Assembly (NCBI RefSeq): GCF_011046555.1 | Contig: NZ_CP049246.1 | Location: 1,054,001 to 1,118,000, forward strand | DNA: 64,000 nucleotides | Origin: Sphingobacterium lactis | GTDB taxonomy: Bacteria; Bacteroidota; Bacteroidia; Sphingobacteriales; Sphingobacteriaceae | Direction: 5' to 3' | Part shown: in pieces, positions 24,975-33,414 of the stretch | Position numbering within the stretch: the first letter of the stretch is position 1 | Layout of the letters: each line of letters opens with the position of its first letter | Position numbers and translations under genes: made by a program | Notes under the pieces: generated by a model | What the model was told of the DNA's origin: nothing | Databases searched by the model: none | What the model saw: only the letters and a program-made list of their open reading frames with translations

Positions 24975-26018
24975 ATGTCTTTTTCGGAACGCATTCTAAC
25001 CTGGTATGCTGCGCATAAAAGAGCGCTGCCATGGCGAGAAACCAAGAATCCCTATGTCATCTGGTTATCAGAAATCATCCTTCAACAGACCCGTGTGGAA
25101 CAGGGAATGCCTTACTTTCTGCGTTTTTTCGAAACATTCCCAAATGTAACAAAATTCGCGGCCGCTGAGGAGTCCGAGATCCTACGTTTATGGCAAGGCT
25201 TGGGCTATTATTCGCGTGCGAGAAATATGCATAGGGCTAGTAAACAGGTGGTTGAATTGCATGCGGGGGATTTCCCTACGGCATATCAAGCGTTGTTGGA
25301 GCTCCCCGGAGTTGGTGAATATACAGCAGCAGCGATCGCTGCATTCTCGAAAAATAGCCCTCATGCCGTCCTCGATGGCAATGTTTTCCGCGTTTTATCC
25401 CGGTATTTCGGGATCCATGAGCCCATCAATAGCACGGCTGGAAAGAAGCTGTTTTCCAAACTGGCGCAGGAAATGCTAGATCGGGATCATCCTGGAGATT
25501 ATAACCAGGCAATCATGGATTTTGGTGCCCTACAGTGCAAACCAAAAAATCCTGACTGTAGCACCTGTGTCCTGCAGATTGACTGTGTAGCTTATCAGGG
25601 CTCCCTGGTGGATCAACTGCCCGTAAAGCTGAAGGGTAAGAAAAGTAGGGACCGCTTCTTTCATTATTTTGTGATCGAAAAAGAAGGGGAGGTCATGATG
25701 TCCCAAAGAGGAGAGGGCGATGTCTGGGCGAATCTTTTTGAGTTCCCAATGCTGGAAACCACTGAGCGCTTGGCTGTTGATCAATTGATGGAGAACGAAG
25801 CCTATCAGCAACTTTTCGGGGATGCAGTGCCGGCGGTGTTAGGTGCGGAAGTCAAGCATTTGCTCAGTCACCAAAATATCTATGCGAGGTTCTACAAATT
25901 GCCTGCTGAATCGTTACAGATTACCAAAAAAAGGGAGTGGAATTATTATTTGTTAGAAAATTTAGATAAATTAGCTAAACATAAACTGATTAGTTCCTTT
26001 GTGGAACAAAATTTTTAG
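24975..26018 (+). CDS. mutY: A/G-specific adenine DNA glycosylase MutY
   Basis: Base-excision repair enzyme that removes adenine mispaired with 8-oxoguanine. The 347-residue protein has the full plan. The catalytic glutamate is in IILQQTRVEQGMPYF. The helix-hairpin-helix is ELPGVGEYTAAAIAAF, and the catalytic aspartate is in AVLDGNVFRVLSRYFG. A 4Fe-4S cluster is ligated by C-x6-C-x2-C-x5-C in CKPKNPDCSTCVLQIDC. The C-terminal NUDIX-like domain that reads the 8-oxoG follows (about 225-345, FFHYFVIEKEGEVMMSQRGE). The ssb gene follows by 25 nt, a common Bacteroidota pairing. Confidence 0.95.
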   Translation: MSFSERILTWYAAHKRALPWRETKNPYVIWLSEIILQQTRVEQGMPYFLRFFETFPNVTKFAAAEESEILRLWQGLGYYSRARNMHRASKQVVELHAGDFPTAYQALLELPGVGEYTAAAIAAFSKNSPHAVLDGNVFRVLSRYFGIHEPINSTAGKKLFSKLAQEMLDRDHPGDYNQAIMDFGALQCKPKNPDCSTCVLQIDCVAYQGSLVDQLPVKLKGKKSRDRFFHYFVIEKEGEVMMSQRGEGDVWANLFEFPMLETTERLAVDQLMENEAYQQLFGDAVPAVLGAEVKHLLSHQNIYARFYKLPAESLQITKKREWNYYLLENLDKLAKHKLISSFVEQNF

Positions 26019-26043
26019 TGCTCACTAAATCCTAAATTATCAT

Positions 26044-26496
26044 ATGTCAGGAGTAAATAGAGTTATTTTAGTAGGTCACCTCGGGAAAGACCCCGAGATC
26101 CGGTATTTGGAAGGAAACGTCAGTGTTGCGAGTTTTCCCTTGGCAACATCGGAGACATTTAACAAGGATGGACGTCGAGTAGAACAAACCGAATGGCACA
26201 ATATCGTCCTATGGCGCGGATTAGCAGATGTTGCGGTAAAGTATCTGAGCAAAGGCAAGCTGGTTTATATCGAAGGCAAACTTCGAACGCGGTCATATGA
26301 AGACAAAGAGGGGGTACGACGTTATACCACGGAAATTGTAGCCGAGAGCTTCAATTTATTGGGGCGCAAGTCTGACTTCGAACCTCAGCAAAACCAAGGA
26401 GGGAATACGACTTCGCCTTCCACTGGTAACGATACTAAAGAAGATCAGGTCGATTTCACCGAGAATGACGGTGATAACGACGGGCTACCATTTTAA
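26044..26496 (+). CDS. ssb: single-stranded DNA-binding protein
   Basis: Coats single-stranded DNA during replication, recombination and repair. The 150-residue protein has an OB fold in residues 1-110, opening MSGVNRVILVGHLGKDPEIR and including WHNIVLWRGLADVAVKYLSK and LVYIEGKLRTRSYEDKEG. A disordered Asn/Thr-rich linker leads to the acidic tip DNDGLPF, which matches the partner-binding tail (D-x-x-PF). It follows mutY by 25 nt on the same strand and probably shares its transcript. Nothing is unusual about it. Confidence 0.95.
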   Translation: MSGVNRVILVGHLGKDPEIRYLEGNVSVASFPLATSETFNKDGRRVEQTEWHNIVLWRGLADVAVKYLSKGKLVYIEGKLRTRSYEDKEGVRRYTTEIVAESFNLLGRKSDFEPQQNQGGNTTSPSTGNDTKEDQVDFTENDGDNDGLPF

Positions 26497-26546
26497 TCTA
26501 CCTAATTAATTACCGTAGCATTTCCCTATTTTTTTAAAAATTGCCG

Positions 26547-26554
26547 TATCTTTG
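26547..26554 (+). promoter_or_regulatory. -7 promoter box of pheS, abutting the start codon
   Basis: TATCTTTG fits TAnnTTTG exactly and ends 4 nt before the ATG at 26559. A leaderless transcript is predicted. Confidence 0.6.
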
Positions 26555-26558
26555 GCGC

Positions 26559-27599
26559 ATGTTGCAAGATAAGATAACGCAGTATACCGAAGAAATTGAG
26601 GCTTTTGCCCCAGCTTCGGCACAGGATGTAGAAGCATTCCGATTGAAGTTTTTGGTGTCCAAGGGCATCGTTAAAAACCTATTCGAAGAATTCAAGACCG
26701 TATCCAGCGAGGAGAAACGAGTTTTGGGTAAGGTATTGAATGAGTTTAAGCAGTTGGCGGAGACAAAATTCAAGGAAGCATCGGAACAATTTGCAGGCCA
26801 AGGAGATTCGCAGTCTTCCCGCAAGGAAGGTGATCTGACCTTGCCAGGTCCTGGTTATACGCTTGGCTCACGCCATCCGTTATCTTTGGTGCGTAAAGAA
26901 ATCGTTGAGATTTTCAAGAAATTGGGTTTTGTCGTTGCGGAAGCCAATGAGATCGAAGACGATTGGCATAACTTCTCTGCGTTGAACTTCGCACCGGAGC
27001 ATCCGGCTAGGGATATGCAGGATACGTTCTTTATCAAGAAACAGGAGGGCAATGACCTGGTGTTGCGTACGCATACTTCCTCTGTGCAGGTGCGCCTGAT
27101 GGAAGCTGGGAAACCACCTTTCCGCGCGATTATGCCAGGACGTGTGTACCGAAATGAAGCGATTTCAGCGCGTGCGCATTGCTTTTTCCACCAGATAGAA
27201 GGCTTGTACATCGATGAGGACGTGTCATTTGCCGATTTGAAACAGACACTTTACCACTTCGTGAAGGAACTGTATGGTGAAGATACGAAAGTGCGATTCC
27301 GCCCTTCTTACTTCCCATTCACGGAGCCTTCCGCAGAAATGGATATTTCCTGTACCATTTGTAAAGGAGCAGGTTGCCAGATGTGTAAGTATTCCGGATG
27401 GGTAGAGATCCTTGGTTGTGGTATGGTCGATCCGAATGTTCTTGAAAACTGTGGAATCGATAGCAAGAAATATGCTGGCTACGCCTTTGGTATGGGAATC
27501 GAGCGGATTACCAACTTGAAATATGAAATTCGGGATTTGCGTCTTTTCTCTGAAAATGATGCCCGCTTCTTGTCCCAATTCGAAACAGAAATTATTTAA
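26559..27599 (+). CDS. pheS: phenylalanine--tRNA ligase alpha subunit
   Basis: Catalytic subunit of the alpha2-beta2 class II synthetase charging tRNA-Phe. The ATG at 26559 gives 346 residues; the apparent earlier TTG at 26541 overlaps the promoter box. N-terminal coiled coil about 1-90, then class II motifs: motif 2 region FRAIMPGRVYRNEAISARAH and CFFHQIEGLYIDED, and motif 3 YAFGMGIERITNLKY. The segment CTICKGAGCQMCKYSGWVEI carries four cysteines spaced C-x2-C-x4-C-x2-C, a zinc-knuckle-like insertion seen in some bacterial PheS. pheT is not adjacent in this window. Confidence 0.95.
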   Translation: MLQDKITQYTEEIEAFAPASAQDVEAFRLKFLVSKGIVKNLFEEFKTVSSEEKRVLGKVLNEFKQLAETKFKEASEQFAGQGDSQSSRKEGDLTLPGPGYTLGSRHPLSLVRKEIVEIFKKLGFVVAEANEIEDDWHNFSALNFAPEHPARDMQDTFFIKKQEGNDLVLRTHTSSVQVRLMEAGKPPFRAIMPGRVYRNEAISARAHCFFHQIEGLYIDEDVSFADLKQTLYHFVKELYGEDTKVRFRPSYFPFTEPSAEMDISCTICKGAGCQMCKYSGWVEILGCGMVDPNVLENCGIDSKKYAGYAFGMGIERITNLKYEIRDLRLFSENDARFLSQFETEII

Positions 27600-27617
27600 T
27601 CGATCTTCGGATCCCAA

Positions 27618-27660
27618 AAGCCCACCCGGGTTATAGGAATACAGATTTATCGGGTGGCTT
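27618..27660 (+). terminator. weak hairpin after pheS
   Basis: AAGCC(C)ACCCG pairs with CGGGTGGCTT with one bulged C and a 22-nt loop. The T-tract is short, so efficiency is doubtful. Confidence 0.35.
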
Positions 27661-27693
27661 TGTGCAGCGCGCTGCTTTAGAACAGAATCATTC

Positions 27694-28278
27694 ATGGAAG
27701 ATAAAATAGTCATAGCCATAAAGAAATCCGCAAGGGATCTATTTAGGAAATATGGTTATTATAAAACTAGCGTCAATGAGCTAGCCAAGAATGCCTGCAT
27801 TGCCAAAGCCACCTTCTACAAACATTTTGCCAGCAAGGAACTTATTCTGCATGCCGTACTGATGGATTATATCCAAGATAATGTGTATGATATTCTGAAT
27901 AAGCATGTGAAGGAAAATGATCTTGCACTCTTTCTCGCCAATACCATCCTGCGGGTCAGCCGCGTCACGTATACTGTCTGTAATGAATTTGTCGGTTGGG
28001 AATTTATCCGGGAATCTGCAAATGCGCAAGAATACCTGAAAATCCTTTCGGAGGACCTCGAATTCCTCCTCCTGCGTTCGTTTATGCAAAATGAAACCAT
28101 TGGCAGCGTGATCCCTGAAGAACGCTTGAACTTCCTGATAAAATCCAGTAAGAACATCGTTTTTTCGTTTGCTTTTACAGCCGTATCAGAAGCCGATGTC
28201 CGGAAGAACTTTATTTCCTTCCAAAAGGAAATGCTCCCCTATTTGGTTCAGGCCACACTCATGGACGATAGAGGGTAG
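27694..28278 (+). CDS. TetR/AcrR family transcriptional regulator
   Basis: A 194-residue repressor-type regulator. The N-terminal DNA-binding domain spans about residues 5-55: IKKSARDLFRKYGYYKTSVN, ELAKNACIAKATFYKHFASK, ELILHAV, the standard TetR helix-turn-helix with the Y-K-H-F-x-S-K-E motif. The rest is a helical ligand-binding and dimer domain with no recognisable ligand clue. It is a single-gene unit between pheS and rlmD. The target is unknown; no efflux or other obvious partner gene lies next to it. Confidence 0.9.
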   Translation: MEDKIVIAIKKSARDLFRKYGYYKTSVNELAKNACIAKATFYKHFASKELILHAVLMDYIQDNVYDILNKHVKENDLALFLANTILRVSRVTYTVCNEFVGWEFIRESANAQEYLKILSEDLEFLLLRSFMQNETIGSVIPEERLNFLIKSSKNIVFSFAFTAVSEADVRKNFISFQKEMLPYLVQATLMDDRG

Positions 28279-28369
28279 CCTGCATCTATTTTTCCTTTTC
28301 TGAGCAAACCCTGATTCACATCCCTTTTAAGTCTATACTGTTATGGCTAAATTTTTCAAATATTAAGCG

Positions 28370-28377
28370 TATTTTTG
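28370..28377 (+). promoter_or_regulatory. -7 promoter box of rlmD
   Basis: TATTTTTG fits TAnnTTTG and ends 8 nt before the ATG at 28386, predicting a very short leader. Confidence 0.5.
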
Positions 28378-28385
28378 CACCCACT

Positions 28386-29795
28386 ATGGGAAGAAGAATA
28401 CCTCAAGAGAAGAAAATGGTTTCGGATGTCGCGATCGTGGATATTGCGGAAGAAGGAAAAGGTGTTGCCAAGCACGATAATTTGGTATTATTTATTGAGC
28501 GCGCCGTACCGGGGGATGTGTTGGATGTGGAGCTGTTCCGCAAGAAGAAGAATTTTGCCGAAGGCAAGATCGTGGAGATCAAGCAGCCATCAGCACATCG
28601 TGTCGATCCATTCTGTTCGCATTTTGGGGTTTGTGGCGGTTGTAAATGGCAGCAGATGACCTATGAGGCACAGCTGCAGTTCAAGGAACAATACGTCGGA
28701 AATGCACTATCTCGCATTGGGAAAGTTGATGTTTCTGGCATGGAGCCAATCCTGCCGTCAAAAGAGACGACATATTATCGGAATAAATTGGAATTTACCT
28801 TCTCCAACAAGCGTTGGCTGACAGACCTCGATGAGGTTGTGCCTGGAGATTCCATGGATGCCCTGGGTTTCCACGTTCCGGGTAGGTTCGACAAGATCTT
28901 GACAGTGGACCATTGCTATCTACAACAGGATCCTTCCAATGACCTGCGAAATTCCATATTTGAGTTTGCTAAGGCCAATGAAATATCGTTCTATGACCTT
29001 CGCGAACATGCAGGAGCATTGAGAAACCTGATTATTCGGACTTCATCCACTGGTGAGGTTATGGTTATTGTGGTTTTCGCCTATCCAGAAGAAGGACAGG
29101 TGGAACTATTAATGTCCTTTATCCAGGAGAAGTTCCCGAATCTAGCATCATTGCTGTACATTATTAACCAAAAACGAAACGATACGATCTTTGACCAGGA
29201 TATCCATATCTATGCAGGTCGTGATTTTATCTACGAGGAAATGGAAGGCCTGAAGTTTAAGGTTGGTCCGAAATCCTTCTACCAGACGAATTCCCTACAG
29301 GCCTATGAACTGTATAAGGTGACCCGCGAATTTGCGGATTTAAAAGGGGACGAGTTGGTATACGATTTATATACAGGTGCCGGAACGATTGCAAATTTCG
29401 TTGCCAGATCAGCGCGTGAGGTTGTTGGCGTGGAATATGTGCCCACGGCAATAGAAGATGCGAAGATCAATTCAGAAATCAATGGCATTAAGAACACGAA
29501 ATTCTATGCCGGTGATATGAAGGATGTACTCACCGCGGATTTTGTTGCTGCCCATGGCAAGCCAGATGTGATCATCACGGATCCTCCGCGTGCGGGCATG
29601 CATGCTGATGTGGTGAACAGAATTTTGGAAATGGAAAGTGAGAAGGTGGTGTATGTGAGCTGTAATGCCGCAACACAGGCACGGGATTTGGAGATGTTAG
29701 CTGCCAAGTACGATGTGACGCGAATTATGCCGGTGGATATGTTCCCGCATACGCAGCACGTGGAAAATGTGGTGTTGTTAAAGTTGAGGAAATAA
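28386..29795 (+). CDS. rlmD: RlmD-type 23S rRNA (uracil-5-)-methyltransferase
   Basis: SAM-dependent enzyme of the TrmA/RlmC/RlmD family that makes 5-methyluridine in 23S rRNA. The 469-residue protein has an N-terminal TRAM domain (about 12-75), then a 4Fe-4S site beginning CSHFGVCGGCKWQ. The Rossmann methyltransferase core shows VYDLYTGAGTIANFVARSA and VVGVEYVPTAIEDAKINSE, then ITDPPRAGMH. The nucleophile region is VVYVSCNAATQARDL, and the tail contains DMFPHTQHVENVVLL. Exact target position (U1939 versus U747) follows from family, not from this sequence. It overlaps the next gene by one base (TAATG). Confidence 0.93.
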   Translation: MGRRIPQEKKMVSDVAIVDIAEEGKGVAKHDNLVLFIERAVPGDVLDVELFRKKKNFAEGKIVEIKQPSAHRVDPFCSHFGVCGGCKWQQMTYEAQLQFKEQYVGNALSRIGKVDVSGMEPILPSKETTYYRNKLEFTFSNKRWLTDLDEVVPGDSMDALGFHVPGRFDKILTVDHCYLQQDPSNDLRNSIFEFAKANEISFYDLREHAGALRNLIIRTSSTGEVMVIVVFAYPEEGQVELLMSFIQEKFPNLASLLYIINQKRNDTIFDQDIHIYAGRDFIYEEMEGLKFKVGPKSFYQTNSLQAYELYKVTREFADLKGDELVYDLYTGAGTIANFVARSAREVVGVEYVPTAIEDAKINSEINGIKNTKFYAGDMKDVLTADFVAAHGKPDVIITDPPRAGMHADVVNRILEMESEKVVYVSCNAATQARDLEMLAAKYDVTRIMPVDMFPHTQHVENVVLLKLRK

Positions 29796-30190
29796 TGGAT
29801 TTACAGGATTTATTGAATCAAGGGCCAGAAGGCGAAGGAAAGAAAAAGACCGATAGCCCTTTATTGAGTTTAAAGACGGATTTGGATTTCTATAAGGAAT
29901 CCATTCAGGAAGTTTCTGCCGAAATGATGGCAGAAGGATATACGCTATACCCAATTTTTGTTGCCCATCAGCATCAAGTGGATCTTGGCGAAATGATTTT
30001 GGATCGCGGGGAGCTCAACACCCAGTGGAGCATTCAAGCGAGTTCCTTGGAAGAGTTTGTGGATAGGGGTATCATCAAGGAAGACCGAAAGGCGTACTTC
30101 GAAAAGCAATTCAAACCGGCCAATGATTTCATGTGCCTGTTTGTCGTAGTTCCCGAGGGAGCGAACTTTGTTTTCTATCCGTATGCGTAA
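29795..30190 (+). CDS. hypothetical protein coupled to rlmD, 131 residues
   Basis: Not a family I can name. The product is acidic and soluble, with no signal peptide. It opens MDLQDLLNQGPEGEGKKKTD and continues with a helix around SIQEVSAEMMAEGYTLYPIF. Strand-like segments follow (VDLGEMILDRGELNTQWSIQ and DFMCLFVVVPEGANFVFYPY). The start codon overlaps the rlmD stop as TAATG, so it is translationally coupled to it; ribosome-related function is possible. Length and context look like a genuine conserved gene rather than noise. Confidence 0.78.
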   Translation: MDLQDLLNQGPEGEGKKKTDSPLLSLKTDLDFYKESIQEVSAEMMAEGYTLYPIFVAHQHQVDLGEMILDRGELNTQWSIQASSLEEFVDRGIIKEDRKAYFEKQFKPANDFMCLFVVVPEGANFVFYPYA

Positions 30191-30249
30191 ATCGCATTTA
30201 AAACTTTTTAACACTTTCTAGTCTAAAGTATTATTACCTTTAAAATCGG

Positions 30250-31008
30250 ATGTATAATAAAGTAAGATATATTACCCTTTTTTGTTTTCTTTTTGTTTTG
30301 GCAATCGCTGCAAACGGCCAAGCACAGGATAACATGGTTTCAGGCTTAGTTCTGGAAAAGGGCGCGAGCACTAGAATAAGTGACGCCAATGTCGTCAATT
30401 CACGGACGAAGGTCAATGTGCGGACGAATAGTTATGGTGTATTCACCATCGAAGTGAATGTCGGTGATACGCTGACAGTTTCAAAAATGGGTTATGGACC
30501 TATCAAAACCCGTATCAATACCCTAGAGGATATACTTTTGGACATGGTGCCTGGTGTGAACCAGATCGAGACGGTTGTTGTGACCCGCAGTACGAAAGAA
30601 GCGGAGTTACGGAATACGCTAAGAGATTACCAGGGCAAAGGGGTATATAATAACGGGCACAATAAATTCGGGACGTATATTGCCAGTCCGGCCACCGCGC
30701 TGTACAACCTATTCGGTAAGGAAGCAAAAAACGCTAGGCGTTTTGAGCAATATATGAGCCAGGAGTTGGAAGCAACAAAAGTAGACCGTATATTTAACCG
30801 CAGTATTGTTCAGCGATTGACCAAGCTGGAAGGTGAAGAGCTAGGTGCGTTCATGGATTTGTACCGTCCATCGCCTTCGACTGTGGAACGGTGGGGTGAA
30901 TACGACCTGATGAACTATATTAACAACTCATTTAAGACATGGAACAATCAAGGTAGGCCAAAACCACAACGGTTGCCGAAGCTAGATGTTCATATCAATG
31001 AAAAATAA
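30250..31008 (+). CDS. secreted CarboxypepD_reg-like domain protein
   Basis: A 252-residue exported protein. A signal peptide (YITLFCFLFVLAIAANGQAQ) precedes a small beta-sandwich of the carboxypeptidase-D regulatory-like type (about 28-98): VSGLVLEKGASTRISDANVV, NSYGVFTIEVNVGDTLTVSK and MGYGPIKTRINTLEDILL. This is the same fold that starts SusC receptors, but here it is not followed by a plug or barrel. The remainder is helical (about 120-252) with no known domain. It probably sits in the periplasm or outer membrane. The upstream gene ends 59 nt before it. Confidence 0.8.
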   Translation: MYNKVRYITLFCFLFVLAIAANGQAQDNMVSGLVLEKGASTRISDANVVNSRTKVNVRTNSYGVFTIEVNVGDTLTVSKMGYGPIKTRINTLEDILLDMVPGVNQIETVVVTRSTKEAELRNTLRDYQGKGVYNNGHNKFGTYIASPATALYNLFGKEAKNARRFEQYMSQELEATKVDRIFNRSIVQRLTKLEGEELGAFMDLYRPSPSTVERWGEYDLMNYINNSFKTWNNQGRPKPQRLPKLDVHINEK

Positions 31009-31131
31009 CATATTGAAAACCAGAGAATTAACTTTGGTTTTTTTGTTTAAAAAAGCTTTTGGCATTGGCTTTGCAAATGGAATGCTTATTAGTATAAAAG
31101 TATTTTAGTAAAAAAGATAAATTATTTGATT

Positions 31132-31821
31132 ATGAAAATGAATAAAAGATTTGCGGTATACGGTTTGACAGTTGCGACTTCAGCTATGTTATTTGCAAGC
31201 TGTTCAACTATTCAAAATACAAGTAGCACAACAAAAGGTGCTGTTGTAGGTACAGCTGCTGGTGGTGCGTTAGGTGCATTGATCGGTGGTAAAGCAGGTA
31301 ATACTGCAGTAGGTGCAATTGCAGGTGCAGTTATCGGTGGTGCAGCAGGTACCCTGATCGGTAAGAAAATGGATAAACAAGCGAAAGAAATCGAGAATAC
31401 AGTTGCTGGTGCTGAAGTTGAGCAAGTTGGTGAAGGTATCTTGGTGAAATTCGATTCAGGTATCCTTTTTGATTTCAACAGTACAGCATTGAAATCTACT
31501 GCAAAAGAAAATATTGCGAAATTGGTGGAGACATTGAACAAAGAACCGGATACTGAAATCTTAGTGTTGGGTCACACTGATAACGTAGGTACATTGAGCG
31601 CAAACCAGAAGGTTTCTGAAGGTCGTGCAGCATCCGTAAAATCTTACGCTGTTTCTCAAGGTTTAGCTGGTGGTCGTATCAAGACTGAAGGTAAAAACTT
31701 TGCAGAGCCAATCGCTTCTAACGATACTGACGCAGGACGTGCTGAAAACCGTCGTGTAGAAATCGTAATCGTTGCAAGTAAGAAAATGCAAGAGCAAGCA
31801 AAACAAGAAGCAGGTCAATAA
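31132..31821 (+). CDS. OmpA-family lipoprotein with glycine-zipper region
   Basis: A 229-residue outer-membrane lipoprotein that binds peptidoglycan. The ATG at 31132 is used; the TTG at 31126 is an unlikely start. A lipobox lies in SAMLFASC, followed by a Gly/Ala-rich zipper (about 38-80, TKGAVVGTAAGGALGALIGG and AGNTAVGAIAGAVIGGAAGT) that may insert in or stack on a membrane. The OmpA C-terminal domain (about 105-215) shows the motif LVLGHTDNVGTLSANQKVSE and ends with GRAENRRVEIVI. The gene has strikingly repetitive, codon-biased sequence in the Gly/Ala region. A strong hairpin terminator follows. Confidence 0.92.
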   Translation: MKMNKRFAVYGLTVATSAMLFASCSTIQNTSSTTKGAVVGTAAGGALGALIGGKAGNTAVGAIAGAVIGGAAGTLIGKKMDKQAKEIENTVAGAEVEQVGEGILVKFDSGILFDFNSTALKSTAKENIAKLVETLNKEPDTEILVLGHTDNVGTLSANQKVSEGRAASVKSYAVSQGLAGGRIKTEGKNFAEPIASNDTDAGRAENRRVEIVIVASKKMQEQAKQEAGQ

Positions 31822-31845
31822 GATCTCGTTTCCTAACAGATAAAT

Positions 31846-31875
31846 AAGGCGTCAATGCAAATTGACGCCTTTTTA
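31846..31875 (+). terminator. rho-independent terminator after the OmpA lipoprotein
   Basis: AAGGCGTCAAT / ATTGACGCCTT is an 11-bp stem closed by GCAA and followed by TTTTT. Confidence 0.92.
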
Positions 31876-31911
31876 TTTGTTAAATTTTGGTCAACTGCTG
31901 ACAAACTGTCA

Positions 31912-31939
31912 TTTGTTTAAGAGATAATTGCTAACTTTG
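31912..31939 (+). promoter_or_regulatory. promoter of miaB (-33 TTTG, -7 TAACTTTG)
   Basis: TTTG at 31912-31915 and TAACTTTG at 31932-31939 are 16 nt apart, close to the Bacteroidota -33/-7 arrangement. The ATG at 31959 lies about 20 nt past the -7 box. Confidence 0.6.
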
Positions 31940-31958
31940 TAGTCTTTGAAAATTGACT

Positions 31959-33392
31959 ATGTTAGAGTTAGCACATACAACAAAAACACACGATGAATCA
32001 CGTCAAGGTGAGGCATTGGATATGATTCCTACCGGGCAGTCTACCGGCCGTAAGCTTTATATCGAGAGCTACGGTTGCCAGATGAATTTCTCGGATAGTG
32101 AGATCGTGGCTTCCATCCTGATGGAAAATGGATTTGAGACGACGAAGGATTATCGCGATGCGGACGTTGTATTCATCAATACCTGTTCGATCCGGGAGAA
32201 CGCTGAGCAACGCGTTCGTAATAGACTGAAGGAATTCGAGGCAGCAAAAACCAAGAATCCGGGAATGGTCGTTGGCGTTTTGGGCTGTATGGCTGAGCGC
32301 TTGAAGGCTAAATTTCTGGAAGAAGAGAAATTGGTGGATGTTGTGGTCGGCCCGGATGCTTACCGTGATTTGCCGAACTTGATCGGCAAGGTAGATGAGG
32401 GTGGCCGTGCGGTAAACGTCCTTTTATCTCGCGAGGAAACCTATGCGGATATCAGTCCGGTTCGTTTGAACTCCAATGGTATTTCTGCATTTATCTCCAT
32501 TATGCGTGGTTGCGACAATATGTGTTCCTTCTGTGTTGTTCCTTTTACACGCGGTAGAGAGCGTAGTCGTGATGCGGCTTCCATCGTAAAAGAGGCGCAA
32601 GACCTATTTGATGCGGGTTATAAAGAAGTGACTTTACTGGGGCAGAATGTTGACTCCTATAAATATACAGCTCCTGTGGCAGAGGGAGAGGCGCCAGGGG
32701 CGACCATAAACTTTGCGCAGTTGCTTGCCTTGGTTGCGGAGGTAAGTCCTGAATTGCGAATCAGGTTCTCTACTTCTCATCCGAAAGATATTACCGATGA
32801 GGTATTGTACACAATGGCAAAGTACGAAAACATCTGTAAATATATCCACCTACCGGTGCAATCCGGTAATTCCCGTGTTCTGGAACTGATGAACAGAACC
32901 TATGATCGGGAATGGTACATGGAGCGTGTGGATGCCATCCGTCGCATTATTCCGGAATGTGGAATTTCCACAGACGTAATCACCGGATTCTGTACGGAAA
33001 CAGAAGAAGAGCATCAAGAGACACTATCCATGATGGATTATGTGAAATACGATTATGCCTATATGTTTGCCTATTCGGAACGCCCAGGTACATTGGCAGC
33101 AAAACGCTATACGGATGATATTCCAGAAGAGGTGAAGAAACGCCGCCTAACGGAAGTTGTCGACCTGCAGCGCGAACATAGCCTGTACCGTATTCAGAAT
33201 TTTGTCGGCAAAGTGCAGAAGGTTTTGATCGAGGGTTTCTCGAAACGCTCAGATCAGGATTTCTGTGGTCGAAACGATCAGAATACCATGGTAGTATTCC
33301 CGGTTGACCCTAGGTATAAAGTTGGAGATTACGTAAATGTATTGGGCGAGACCTGTACATCCGCAACGTTAATCGGAAAAATTGTAGACTAA
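31959..33392 (+). CDS. miaB: MiaB tRNA (i6A37) methylthiotransferase
   Basis: Radical-SAM enzyme that adds a methylthio group to i6A37 in tRNA. The ATG at 31959 gives 477 residues; the TTG at 31953 is discarded. The N-terminal methylthiotransferase domain has its first cysteine in [19 protein letters not shown], others in [17 protein letters not shown] and [13 protein letters not shown]. The radical-SAM site is [20 protein letters not shown] (C-x3-C-x2-C). [19 protein letters not shown] and a C-terminal TRAM domain (about 410-475) complete the plan. It heads a tight co-directional run with a sigma-54-type activator 22 nt downstream. Confidence 0.95.
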   Translation: MLELAHTTKTHDESRQGEALDMIPTGQSTGRKLYIESYGCQMNFSDSEIVASILMENGFETTKDYRDADVVFINTCSIRENAEQRVRNRLKEFEAAKTKNPGMVVGVLGCMAERLKAKFLEEEKLVDVVVGPDAYRDLPNLIGKVDEGGRAVNVLLSREETYADISPVRLNSNGISAFISIMRGCDNMCSFCVVPFTRGRERSRDAASIVKEAQDLFDAGYKEVTLLGQNVDSYKYTAPVAEGEAPGATINFAQLLALVAEVSPELRIRFSTSHPKDITDEVLYTMAKYENICKYIHLPVQSGNSRVLELMNRTYDREWYMERVDAIRRIIPECGISTDVITGFCTETEEEHQETLSMMDYVKYDYAYMFAYSERPGTLAAKRYTDDIPEEVKKRRLTEVVDLQREHSLYRIQNFVGKVQKVLIEGFSKRSDQDFCGRNDQNTMVVFPVDPRYKVGDYVNVLGETCTSATLIGKIVD

Positions 33393-33414
33393 AGATCAAC
33401 ACTAAAAACTAATA

